Below, one piece after another: positions 18,533-26,115 of a stretch of DNA of 64,000 nucleotides (positions are counted from its first letter, which is position 1; each line of letters starts with the position of its first letter). The stretch spans positions 434,001 through 498,000 of the forward strand of contig JACJZN010000006.1 of assembly GCA_020635565.1 (NCBI GenBank), given 5' to 3'. The translations under genes and the position numbers were made by a program. The notes beneath the pieces were generated by a model. It was given only the letters and a program-made list of their open reading frames with translations. It ran no database searches and was not told the origin of the DNA. This DNA is from Flavobacteriales bacterium (GTDB lineage: Bacteria; Bacteroidota; Bacteroidia; Flavobacteriales_D; Parvicellaceae).

Positions 18533-18742
18533 TCAAACAATCATTTCAAGCTCTTCTGGGTGTATCCATTTTGATTTAAACCCGAAATTCACTTCATCTG
18601 TTCTTTTTTTGTTCTCTGCGTTTATTTGCTCATCAGGCACGAAGTTCACACGAACTCTTTTAAGACCTTGAAAATCTTGCAAAGAACTTATTGTGCCTAT
18701 GATATTCTTGTTAGTCCATCTAACCTTGTCTCCTTTATTCAT
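18533..18742 (-). CDS. Small hypothetical protein (KOW/SH3-like composition)
   Basis: The 69-aa product starts MNKGDKVRWTNKNIIGTISS and ends FGFKSKWIHPEELEMIV. The GDKVRW...GTISS...VRVNF...WIHPEELE pattern resembles small SH3-like beta-barrel proteins in general layout, but I cannot assign a family. It has no signal peptide. It is the first gene inside the left end and reads toward it. It may be part of the element's cargo or maintenance set. Confidence 0.5.
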   Translation of the reverse strand: MNKGDKVRWTNKNIIGTISSLQDFQGLKRVRVNFVPDEQINAENKKRTDEVNFGFKSKWIHPEELEMIV

Positions 18743-18905
18743 TATGAATTATTTTTTTGACGAGAAAATTTACGCCTTTTAATCCATAAGGCACTGCTTT
18801 GGAGCTAAAAAAAATGAATCTTATAAGAAGTGTCCACGACTTGAGAATTTATTTGTGTTTGAACCGAGAAATTTTTATCCCATTTGGGATTAAATGTTCG
18901 AAAAC

Positions 18906-19151
18906 TTAAAGGAAGTCTTTTATGTCTTTTTGTAATGCTTCTGCAATGTATGCAAGCTTAACGACAGTTATGTTGACATCTCCAAGCTCTATTTTTGACA
19001 TATATTGTCTATCGTTTCCAATTTTTTCAGCCAATTCTGTCTGAGACAAACCCAATTCAGTTCGTATTTGACGAATTTTCTGACCTAAAGTAACAGGAAG
19101 TTCATTTTTAATTGCTTCCCTTACTTTTTCTGGTAATTTATCCTTAGACAT
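18906..19151 (-). CDS. XRE-family helix-turn-helix regulator
   Basis: I start at ATG 19151 (MSKDKLPEKVREAIKNELPV), giving 81 aa; a longer frame to 19265 would run across the divergent promoter region and into the next gene. The HTH is LGQKIRQIRTELGLSQTELAEKIGNDRQYMSKIELGDVNITVVKLAYIAEAL (residues about 23-75), a full Cro/CI-type domain. It is divergent from the lipoprotein gene at 19251, with a 14-bp palindrome between them that is the likely operator. It probably regulates itself and that neighbour. Confidence 0.85.
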   Translation of the reverse strand: MSKDKLPEKVREAIKNELPVTLGQKIRQIRTELGLSQTELAEKIGNDRQYMSKIELGDVNITVVKLAYIAEALQKDIKDFL

Positions 19152-19154
19152 TAA

Positions 19155-19228
19155 ACAAATGTCATAGGTCTTCGTGTAAATATTGTCAATACATATAACG
19201 ACAAGTCGTTTTTTATTACGACATTTGT
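19155..19228. promoter_or_regulatory. Divergent control region with inverted GACATTTGT boxes and palindromic operator
   Basis: GACATTTGT occurs at 19220-19228 on the plus strand and as its complement at 19155-19163. Each copy resembles a -7 box for the gene it faces (first base differs from TAnnTTTG). Between them AACGAC-AA-GTCGTT at 19197-19210 is a perfect 6+6 inverted repeat, and a further ACGAC half-site overlaps the plus-strand box. This layout suggests an operator for the adjacent XRE protein. Confidence 0.5.
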
Positions 19229-19250
19229 GGCATCTATAAATTACACTAAT

Positions 19251-19763
19251 ATGAAAACTATTCAACTACTTGCTCTTACTTCAATTCTCTTCATCTCAGT
19301 GTCATGTAAAAAGGAAGCTGTTGAGCCTACTCCAGAAGAACCAACCCCTACGCCTACCATGGTTACTTTTGATGTAACAACTTCACTCAACAGCACAACA
19401 CAAAATAGCTTTGAAGGTACGAGCATTCAGGTCATTGTCTATGATGTGACTGATGGGAACTCAACAGTCTGTGACATGAGCATTGGAAGTTATGGCTCTA
19501 ATGGAACAGCCCAAACACCAGTGGGAACATTTACAGTCGGACACCAGTACCGAATTCGAGTGCTTAATGCCACAACCTCAAGCCAGCTCAATGAACGATA
19601 CATTGAGATATATGAAGCTACTGACGGAACATTCCAGCCTGATAATAGTGATGCCAGTAACTACAACCAGTCACCTACTGCCGTGCACATATGGCTAACA
19701 GGATTGATTGATAACAGCGGCACGTTTACCTCAACACCATTCAACATAAGAATAGACGTATAA
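19251..19763 (+). CDS. Predicted lipoprotein of unknown function
   Basis: From ATG 19251 the 170-aa product starts MKTIQLLALTSILFISVSC (lipobox ISVSC), followed by a Pro/Thr/Glu linker (EPTPEEPTPTPT) and a beta-rich domain (MVTFDVTTSLNSTTQNSF, FTVGHQYRIRVLNATTSSQ). The linker is typical of lipoproteins that reach across the envelope. Eight extra residues from an upstream ATG at 19227 would place that start inside the presumed promoter. Function is unknown. It diverges from an XRE regulator. Confidence 0.7.
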   Translation: MKTIQLLALTSILFISVSCKKEAVEPTPEEPTPTPTMVTFDVTTSLNSTTQNSFEGTSIQVIVYDVTDGNSTVCDMSIGSYGSNGTAQTPVGTFTVGHQYRIRVLNATTSSQLNERYIEIYEATDGTFQPDNSDASNYNQSPTAVHIWLTGLIDNSGTFTSTPFNIRIDV

Positions 19764-19807
19764 TATTACAGGGGAGATAATTCTAAAATGTGCTCATGTA
19801 ACGGAGC

Positions 19808-21175
19808 TTATCTCGGAACGAAATTATACTCATCATCCAGTCCCTTAAGTGTTGCCATCGAAATTTTATTTACGAATGCACCAGAAAATAACTGAGCAAA
19901 TTTTTCAAAATTCTGTAAATGACGAGAATTAAAGCGAAAAGAAAACTCGTTTAAATATCTGTCAGTATACTTCCATGAAAAATGGAAGTAAGTCCCATTC
20001 TCCATTTTCTTTAAATGCAACCAGCTATTTTCAATGTTATTCGTGTATTTATCACCGACAACATATTGAACTCCCTTTTTTCTTTTCATTGTTTTTACCT
20101 CATGCTCAGTAGCAAGTTCTGAGTTCAGTTCTTCAAAGGGAGAGTTAGAATTTAAATGTTCAACATCTGTATCCTCCATATCGTCTCCATCTTCTGTAGC
20201 CGTCAAAGACTGGTTTGAATGCACAACTTTATCATGTCTTCTAAAATGGTTAGAAAGTGCTTTTACATAGGCTGGGTGTGAATCAGTAATAATTCTTGAG
20301 TCCTGTTCAATCATTTGCTTTAACAAGGGAACAATAGTGTGACTATTAACCTCTCCAGCATGCTTCCCTAATTTGACAAGCCTAATTCTACCAACTTTCG
20401 TTCTCACAACTTCATATGTTCCGTCTGCATGAATTATATAGTCATATTCATCTCTTTCTCTTAAACCAAGAATAACTTTGGAATAAAAAAACGGTTGGTA
20501 GGCTTTCCTACGCAAATCATCTTCTTGCAACATAATTCTTTGTTCATTTGAAACAGTGCTTAACAAGTCATAATAATTGTTCTTTCTAACAGGAAGTTTA
20601 TTTCCTTTTGCTTTTTTTCTTTGTTCAGAAGCAATTCTGTTCACCTTCTCTCTCGGCCCTTCTGCATTCAATGAAATTCGTTCTTCCTTTCGTTTGTTAG
20701 CTTTAAATGCAACTCTTTTATCACGACTTAAGCGAGCTCCACAATAAGCTTCATCAATTTCAACGGTTCCATTAAGAATGAATCCATTTGAGTCGTTAAC
20801 TGCTTCACGAATTCGTTGAAGTAAGAACCACGCTGTCTTTTGTTCAATGTTCAAGTGTTCTGCAAGTTGAACAGAACTCAGTCCACGTTTTTCACTTGCA
20901 AACAGCCACATAGCAGCAAACCAATCACTTAATGGTAATTTGGTGTTATGGAAAATAGTATCAGTAGTTATGCTAAATTGTTTGTAGCAATCTTTATTTG
21001 CACATTTATATAGTTCTCTCGTTTTTAGGAAGTAGTTTTTTTCGGAACCACATTTGGGACATTTAGGAACCCCGTTCCATCTCATTTTCTTCAGTAGAAA
21101 TTTGCAATTTTCATCTGTCATTCTAATTGCATGCTTCAGACACTTTATCTCAGAAATATCATTAATTCTTTTCAT
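19808..21175 (-). CDS. IS1595/ISXO2-like transposase with unusual insertions (Tnp1)
   Basis: The 455-aa protein has an N-terminal zinc ribbon (CPKCGSEKNYFLKTRELYKCANKDC), then the ISXO2-like catalytic domain: LSDWFAAMWLFASEKRGLSSVQLAEHL, first Asp in GTVEIDEAYCGAR, second in RIITDSHPAYVKAL, and YTNNIENSWLHLKKMENGTYFHFSW with the third acidic/Asn positions. Family members are usually about 300 aa. The extra length is a basic segment after the first Asp (residues about 150-215) and an acidic segment (DGDDMEDTDVEH) before the third motif. It reads toward the left end of the element. No private inverted repeats were found around it. Confidence 0.88.
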   Translation of the reverse strand: MKRINDISEIKCLKHAIRMTDENCKFLLKKMRWNGVPKCPKCGSEKNYFLKTRELYKCANKDCYKQFSITTDTIFHNTKLPLSDWFAAMWLFASEKRGLSSVQLAEHLNIEQKTAWFLLQRIREAVNDSNGFILNGTVEIDEAYCGARLSRDKRVAFKANKRKEERISLNAEGPREKVNRIASEQRKKAKGNKLPVRKNNYYDLLSTVSNEQRIMLQEDDLRRKAYQPFFYSKVILGLRERDEYDYIIHADGTYEVVRTKVGRIRLVKLGKHAGEVNSHTIVPLLKQMIEQDSRIITDSHPAYVKALSNHFRRHDKVVHSNQSLTATEDGDDMEDTDVEHLNSNSPFEELNSELATEHEVKTMKRKKGVQYVVGDKYTNNIENSWLHLKKMENGTYFHFSWKYTDRYLNEFSFRFNSRHLQNFEKFAQLFSGAFVNKISMATLKGLDDEYNFVPR

Positions 21176-21457
21176 AGGATGCCGAGCATACCCATGGAGG
21201 AATTTGAAGTATTATATTATTTGTGACTTCTCTCATTTATGCAATCTTTTCAAAAATCTATTCAAAAGTTCTAAATATCTCTTTGGAACTTTAGCGAAAT
21301 CAGTACTATATCAAAAGTTCGTACAAAAGTTCTCGAATCAAAACCTTAGCTCTCTGTCAACTGAATTATTAAAAATCACAGTGAAATAAAATATTACAAC
21401 CTACATTGTGAATAGATTAAAGTCTTATGTGTATATTTAAACCCTATCAAGCTTATT
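21176..21457. other. Gene-free stretch upstream of Tnp1 and the XRE gene
   Basis: The 282-base AT-rich interval between divergent Tnp1 and the XRE gene has no convincing ORF or hairpin. Repeated AAAGTTC words occur at about 21267, 21314 and 21330. I checked it for a right-hand IS end matching sequence left of Tnp1 and did not find one. Its 3' end contains the promoter of the XRE/sigma cluster. Confidence 0.6.
21406..21439 (+). promoter_or_regulatory. Probable promoter of the XRE-sigma cluster (TTG-N23-TATATTTA)
   Basis: TTG at 21406-21408 and TATATTTA at 21432-21439 are 23 bases apart, and the -7 box differs from TAnnTTTG only in its last base. It lies 18 bases before the ATG at 21458. Confidence 0.45.
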
Positions 21458-21664
21458 ATGAATCGTATACAAGAAATTCTATCAGAACAAGGGAGGATGC
21501 AGAGTTATCTCTGTCGGGAATTAGGGAAAAGCGCTAATACTGTGAGCCTCTGGTGCCGTAATAAGGTTCAACCTTCACTGCAGGATTTATACAAGATAGC
21601 GGAGTTGCTCAACTGTGAAGTAGCTGATTTATTAATAAAAAGAAACAAATTAAAAGATGATTAA
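21458..21664 (+). CDS. Small XRE-family HTH regulator upstream of the sigma factor
   Basis: The 68-aa protein is almost entirely one Cro/CI HTH domain: MNRIQEILSEQGRMQSYLCRELGKSANTVSLWCRNKVQPSLQDLYKIAELLNCEVADLLI. It has no effector domain. It precedes the sigma gene by 57 bases on the same strand and probably controls this cluster. It is one of three XRE-type proteins in the element. Confidence 0.85.
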   Translation: MNRIQEILSEQGRMQSYLCRELGKSANTVSLWCRNKVQPSLQDLYKIAELLNCEVADLLIKRNKLKDD

Positions 21665-21721
21665 AAATCATAGACTTCATCAAGCTATTTAATCATAATT
21701 AAGATGAAGTAGAGTAATTAT

Positions 21722-22294
21722 ATGAAAGATTTCAGACCAAATATCATTTTTGACAAACTCCGAAATGGAATTGAAACTCCACTTTATGATATATATGAAT
21801 TGTATCGTAACGAGTTTATTGTTTGGTCTATGTCAAGATATAATTGCTCCGAAGAACAATCAAAAGATGCATTTCAGGAGGCAATTCTTGATTTTCATCA
21901 AAATGTGATTTCAGGACAATTAGTAGAATTATCCAGTACCATTAAGACCTATCTTTTCCAGATAGGTAAGTATAAATTGATTAACATTCAGAAAAAAGAA
22001 GCCAGACTGACTTACAATGACACTCTTCAATTGATAGAGTGTGGAGAAGTAAGTCAATTTATGGAAGACGAAAATAAAAACTATACCCAAGAACAAATTA
22101 ACAATGCAATCAGCAAATTACCAGAAGACTGTCAGAAGGTGCTGAAGCTGTATTATTACAAAGAATTTGATATGGAAAGTATTGCTCGCGAATTGGATTA
22201 TAAAAATGCGGACACTGCTAAGTCAAAAAAATCGTTATGCATGAAGAGTTTGTTCAATGAGCTAAAAAAATTATCAATGCTATTGATATTATGA
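21722..22294 (+). CDS. ECF-type RNA polymerase sigma factor
   Basis: The 190-aa protein has a region-2 segment (LYDIYELYRNEFIVWSMSRYNCSEEQSKDAFQEAILDFHQNV, residues about 20-60). Region 4 is ISKLPEDCQKVLKLYYYKEFDMESIARELDYKNADTAKSKKSLCMKSLFNEL (residues about 128-183), the helix-turn-helix that reads the -35 element. This is the compact ECF layout common in Bacteroidota. Its stop overlaps the next start by 4 bases (ATGA), so it is translationally coupled to the membrane TPR protein, as sigma/anti-sigma pairs often are. Target promoters are unknown. Confidence 0.9.
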   Translation: MKDFRPNIIFDKLRNGIETPLYDIYELYRNEFIVWSMSRYNCSEEQSKDAFQEAILDFHQNVISGQLVELSSTIKTYLFQIGKYKLINIQKKEARLTYNDTLQLIECGEVSQFMEDENKNYTQEQINNAISKLPEDCQKVLKLYYYKEFDMESIARELDYKNADTAKSKKSLCMKSLFNELKKLSMLLIL

Positions 22295-22998
22295 TTGAGG
22301 ACGAAGGATATATTGAAATTTTTGAACGTTATCGCAATGGTGATATGGATACTTCAGAACTGTCTGGATTTGAGGCAAGATTAGCATATGATTCAGAGTT
22401 CAAAGAAGCATTCAAATTGTATCAAACTATCGAGTCAGGAATAAAAACGCATTTCAGAAATGAACTGAAATCAAAGTTGAAGGATGTGGACAAAAAAATG
22501 GATTCAACACCAAAAAAATCAAAATCATTAAAACTGGTCATTTGGTCTTCTTCCATCGCTGCTGCAATTGTTTTAGGTATCTTCATTTTCAATCATTTAT
22601 CTCAACCAGACTATCAGCAATTGGCACAAGAATATTGGCCTCATGAAGAAGGGTTGCCAGTCAAAATGAGTTCTGTAGGAAAGTATGATGCTGCAATGAA
22701 TTCTTTCAAAATGAAACAATATGAGGTTGCTGAGAAGTTGTTATTAAAAATTCACTCGGATACGTCTACTTATTACCTCGGAATAATCAGTTACGAAAAG
22801 AATGAACATACAGAAGCAATTGATTTGTTCTCCAAAATAGAGAAAAGCTCTGCCTACTATGATAAAGCACAATTTCGATTAGCTCTTGCTCATTTGAGCC
22901 AAGGAAATATTGTTAAAGCCAGACAAATTTTTAAAACTATCTCATTTTCAAACTCTGATTTTTCTGAGGTTTCTATTCAGCTTTTGAAAAAACTTTAA
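22291..22998 (+). CDS. Single-pass membrane TPR protein, probable anti-sigma factor
   Basis: The 235-aa protein has a cytoplasmic N-terminus reading YIEIFERYRNGDMDTSELSGFEARLAYDSEFKEAFKLYQTIE, similar to the N-terminal region of Bacteroidota anti-sigma proteins (a short RY.NG....E...FE..L pattern). One membrane span is at about residues 82-103 (LVIWSSSIAAAIVLGIFIFNHL), preceded by lysines, so the C-terminus should be periplasmic. That part has TPR-like helices (DAAMNSFKMKQYEVAEKLLLKI, YYLGIISYEKNEHTEAIDLFSKI, AQFRLALAHLSQGNIVKARQIFKTI). Position and coupling to the sigma gene support the anti-sigma call; binding is inferred. Confidence 0.75.
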   Translation: MIEDEGYIEIFERYRNGDMDTSELSGFEARLAYDSEFKEAFKLYQTIESGIKTHFRNELKSKLKDVDKKMDSTPKKSKSLKLVIWSSSIAAAIVLGIFIFNHLSQPDYQQLAQEYWPHEEGLPVKMSSVGKYDAAMNSFKMKQYEVAEKLLLKIHSDTSTYYLGIISYEKNEHTEAIDLFSKIEKSSAYYDKAQFRLALAHLSQGNIVKARQIFKTISFSNSDFSEVSIQLLKKL

Positions 22999-23059
22999 TT
23001 TTTTTTCAATTCTCTACTTACCTTTTTGTTTTTGATTTGATGAAGTTGCAAAAACAGTT

Positions 23060-23476
23060 ATGGCAACATGTAATCATTGTGGATACAAGAATGCAGTAGA
23101 TGGACAATATTGTCCAAATTGCGGGAACAAAGTACAAGATAATACTTTAGCATACATTGCAATTGTCGCTATCATTATAATTCTGCTTGCCTTAATCTTA
23201 GGTCCTGCCTATTTATTATTCAAAGCATACAAAACTCGCCAGGAACCTATAACAAATTGGTGGTTAGTTGCATCCGTATTCACTTCAATTACTGCTATCA
23301 TTTTGGCCCCGTATTTTGCTGGAGAGCATCCTGACTGGCAATGGTTTAAAGCCACAGTCACTTATGTAAACTGGGCAATTTTTATTGGCTCGCTTGTTAT
23401 GTTGTTTCTTCGACTAAAAAATTACCAATATCAATTTACTAAACTCTTTAACACTAAAAATGATAAGAATGAATAA
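23060..23476 (+). CDS. Zinc-ribbon membrane protein
   Basis: The 138-aa protein begins with a zinc ribbon MATCNHCGYKNAVDGQYCPNCGNKVQDN (two CxxC pairs), followed by three predicted membrane spans (about 32-58, 70-90 and 108-124). The zinc ribbon should lie in the cytoplasm. It overlaps the following lipoprotein gene by 8 bases. It is probably transcribed with the sigma/anti-sigma pair 61 bases upstream. Function is unknown. Confidence 0.75.
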   Translation: MATCNHCGYKNAVDGQYCPNCGNKVQDNTLAYIAIVAIIIILLALILGPAYLLFKAYKTRQEPITNWWLVASVFTSITAIILAPYFAGEHPDWQWFKATVTYVNWAIFIGSLVMLFLRLKNYQYQFTKLFNTKNDKNE

Positions 23477-23735
23477 ATTAACAAAAACGATTACTATAGG
23501 AGCAATCCTATGTCTCAGTATTTCATGTACACCTGATTGTAAAGATGATGTATCAAGCTATAAAAGTGGTTACAGTGCAGGCCGTTTAGTAAAAGTTTCT
23601 GGGGAAAGTTACTCATGTAGTTCTTGGGCTGATGGTATGGCTGAACAGGGACTCAATGTTGACGCCAATGACTGCTATTGCGCAGGATTTAATGATGGGA
23701 AGTCTGGGAATGAGAATAAATATGATAAGGAGTAG
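23469..23735 (+). CDS. Small Cys-rich lipoprotein
   Basis: From ATG 23469 the 88-aa product starts MNKLTKTITIGAILCLSISC (lipobox SISC), with an alternative ATG at 23460. The mature part has further cysteines (TPDCKDD, SYSCSSW, NDCYCAGFNDG) and two similar Gly-rich motifs (YSAGRLV and CAGFNDGKSG). Paired cysteines suggest disulfides in the periplasm or at the outer membrane. It is followed 4 bases later by a second small lipoprotein. Confidence 0.7.
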   Translation: MNKLTKTITIGAILCLSISCTPDCKDDVSSYKSGYSAGRLVKVSGESYSCSSWADGMAEQGLNVDANDCYCAGFNDGKSGNENKYDKE

Positions 23736-23739
23736 AATT

Positions 23740-23970
23740 ATGAGAAAAATTACAATAATATTCAGTTTAGGAATAATAACATTTTTGGTTTCTTGCGGTG
23801 AAGATGATAGTTGTTACTCTTGTAGCAAGGATTCCTATTGGAACGGCATCTCTTATACGGAGTCTGGACCATATTCATATGACTGTAAAGATGATGGTGA
23901 ATCTGATGAGAATTATGAAGCTCGGATAAAGGAGAAAATAGAAAATGGTTATACCTGTAAAAAGAAATAA
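23740..23970 (+). CDS. Small Cys-rich lipoprotein
   Basis: From ATG 23740 the 76-aa product starts MRKITIIFSLGIITFLVSC (lipobox FLVSC), followed by GEDDSCYSCSKDSYWNGISY, YSYDCKDDGESDENY and a C-terminal GYTCKKK. An upstream frame extension to 23632 overlaps the previous gene and lacks a signal, so it is rejected. It shares size, anchor and Cys richness with the preceding lipoprotein but not clear sequence identity. The next gene starts 4 bases after its stop. Confidence 0.7.
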   Translation: MRKITIIFSLGIITFLVSCGEDDSCYSCSKDSYWNGISYTESGPYSYDCKDDGESDENYEARIKEKIENGYTCKKK

Positions 23971-23974
23971 ATTC

Positions 23975-26107
23975 ATGAAAGAAAATCTACAAAAACTGGT
24001 CTTAACCATAACATTGGTGGTTGTTTCTACAGCATTAATCGCTCAGGATAAACTCAAATATAACAAGGATGTATATCCTTTGATAAAAGCAGAACAGTAT
24101 AATGAGGCCCTACCTGTTCTTCAAGACTTTTTATCCCAAAAACCAGAACACGCCAATGCGAACTATTGGGCAGGTAAAATACTTGAAATGAAAGCCTACA
24201 ATGAAATAAATGTTGGTTATGCACAGCAAGCAAAATCACATTTTAGCACCTGTAAATCTAATGTTCAATTATTGGATATGAGTATAGTGAACTCTTCAAG
24301 ATTTCCAGATGCAAGTGGTCTTGAGGCAGAGGAAAGGCTTTCGAATTTTCAAAGTTTCCTTAGTCAAAAGATAGAAGAAATGAGTTCTTTTAAGAATAAG
24401 ATTAAGAAAACAAGTCAAGATAAGATATTTAAGTCCTATGAAGAGTTTACATCTGCTTTGAATTTTAATCTTCCTCAAGAAATTGGCAATTTGGATTTAA
24501 TTGATTTAGAGTGCAGGTACGAAACCGCAGAACTAAATGGCAAAAAAAAACTTGACGGTTATCTCGGATTTCAAGCAGTTTCATTGTCAAAGAATATGAG
24601 AATTAGTTTCCAAGGATTGGTTGAAAATGGAGAATTAAAACCATCCTATACATTAAAGGAATCTGAAATTAAAGCTGAACAGAAATATGTCAATGGAATT
24701 ACACTCTCTGAATTGAATAATCTACTCAAATTTAATTTCTCAAAGTACTTGGGATATTCTGTTAACAGTGAGACAACGTTATCTGGTCAATATGAATCAT
24801 TAAATATAGGGGGAAACACATCCGTTGCAGGGCAAATAAACTTAAAAGGTGATGATGTAGAAATAAATGGTGAAATCAAAAACCAAAGCGGTTATCTCAT
24901 TAGCTCTTGGATGAACTATGATATAATGGGTAGTGAAGCAATAAAAGTTGATGTTGAGAACAATGTGGTTACAAACTTTAGATACGAAGTTAATTTCCCT
25001 AATGGCACACCAAAGTACTATGAAACATCAAATATTCTTGACATTAAGTCAAACTCCTATTATTATGACTATGAAGTTAAAGATGTCCAGCTGATTGATA
25101 AAGGAGAAACGACAGAACTCATGAATTTTGATAGTTATTATAACAATGAGGACAGCGGTGCGGATATAATAGAAATCGGCTTTAGTTTTTACTCAAAAAA
25201 CAATACGGAATATTTCTTTTACGAAGGTAATGGAACTGAACAATTTGCTGAAACTCTAAAAAACTCTGAGAATAATGGAAATTGGTATGCTGTTACTTTT
25301 ACCGCTCTGGAACCTGAGGTAAAACTATTCAAGGATGTTGAAAAAAGTCTAAAATTAATTGCATTGAAAAAAGTTGAAATTTTTGATGTGAAAGATTATT
25401 CGGCAAAATATAATGAGAAACTGGAGCAGAACGATATTAATACTTTAAACTCTCTTGGAAAGAAGTGGCTACAATCACTTCAAGAAGGGAACTATGAATT
25501 GTATAAATCAGTTGTCGCTAAACCATATCAAATGACTCTTGATGCATTTACAAAAATGACTAAAGATGCAAAATCACTGACATTCAACACATCTTCAAAC
25601 TATGTAATTGGCACATTGGACGTAGCATATGACGACATAGTTAAAGGAGGGTACAAGGCTTTGGTTAGTGCAGGAGCAGATGAGTCCATTTCTGTGGTAA
25701 TGATGGATAATATTCAAAGTTATAGCAAGTCAATAGGTTGTTTCTACTTAATTAAGATAAACGGAGCTTGGAAAATTGCTTATTGGGATAAGCATCCACC
25801 AAATAATTATGCCCTTGAAAATATTAAAGCTATCCGAGTATTATCGAAAAGCCACCTTTCTGTGTGTGATTGTGTCAATGAAACTGCATCTGGCAATACT
25901 GCAATGGCGGAAAAATGCAACTTTTACTATAAGAGTAAATCGGATAGAACTAATGTAATATCTCAATTTGTAAAATGTATAAATTCGGATAACGTTTGCG
26001 GATATTTCATGAGCAACATTACATTTTACAATCTAATGAATGAAATGTACTTTATGACATCTGAACAAAAGGAGAAAATTGATGAGCTTAGAAAAACTTG
26101 TCCCTAA
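23975..26107 (+). CDS. Large secreted TPR-containing protein of unknown function
   Basis: From ATG 23975 the 710-aa product starts MKENLQKLVLTITLVVVSTALIAQ (signal peptide). A TPR-like stretch follows (YNKDVYPLIKAEQYNEALPVLQDFLSQKPEHANANYWAGKILEMKA). The middle is beta-rich. Near the C-terminus, LGKKWLQSLQEGNYELYKSVV...FYLIKINGAWKIAYWD has the pattern of an NTF2/SnoaL-like domain. The final 80 residues hold six cysteines (CDCVNE, EKCNF, VKCINSDNVCGYF, KTCP). It is the last gene of the sigma cluster and ends 8 bases from the convergent CHAT gene. It may be the extracytoplasmic sensor or a substrate; this is inference. Confidence 0.7.
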   Translation: MKENLQKLVLTITLVVVSTALIAQDKLKYNKDVYPLIKAEQYNEALPVLQDFLSQKPEHANANYWAGKILEMKAYNEINVGYAQQAKSHFSTCKSNVQLLDMSIVNSSRFPDASGLEAEERLSNFQSFLSQKIEEMSSFKNKIKKTSQDKIFKSYEEFTSALNFNLPQEIGNLDLIDLECRYETAELNGKKKLDGYLGFQAVSLSKNMRISFQGLVENGELKPSYTLKESEIKAEQKYVNGITLSELNNLLKFNFSKYLGYSVNSETTLSGQYESLNIGGNTSVAGQINLKGDDVEINGEIKNQSGYLISSWMNYDIMGSEAIKVDVENNVVTNFRYEVNFPNGTPKYYETSNILDIKSNSYYYDYEVKDVQLIDKGETTELMNFDSYYNNEDSGADIIEIGFSFYSKNNTEYFFYEGNGTEQFAETLKNSENNGNWYAVTFTALEPEVKLFKDVEKSLKLIALKKVEIFDVKDYSAKYNEKLEQNDINTLNSLGKKWLQSLQEGNYELYKSVVAKPYQMTLDAFTKMTKDAKSLTFNTSSNYVIGTLDVAYDDIVKGGYKALVSAGADESISVVMMDNIQSYSKSIGCFYLIKINGAWKIAYWDKHPPNNYALENIKAIRVLSKSHLSVCDCVNETASGNTAMAEKCNFYYKSKSDRTNVISQFVKCINSDNVCGYFMSNITFYNLMNEMYFMTSEQKEKIDELRKTCP

Positions 26108-26115
26108 CCTTTAGG

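Noticed and set aside
19771..21193. Tnp1 as a separate nested IS with ends GGGGAGATAATTC (19771) and CCC (21191)
   Set aside because: The two putative ends do not match each other beyond a few bases, and no 8-bp duplication flanks them.
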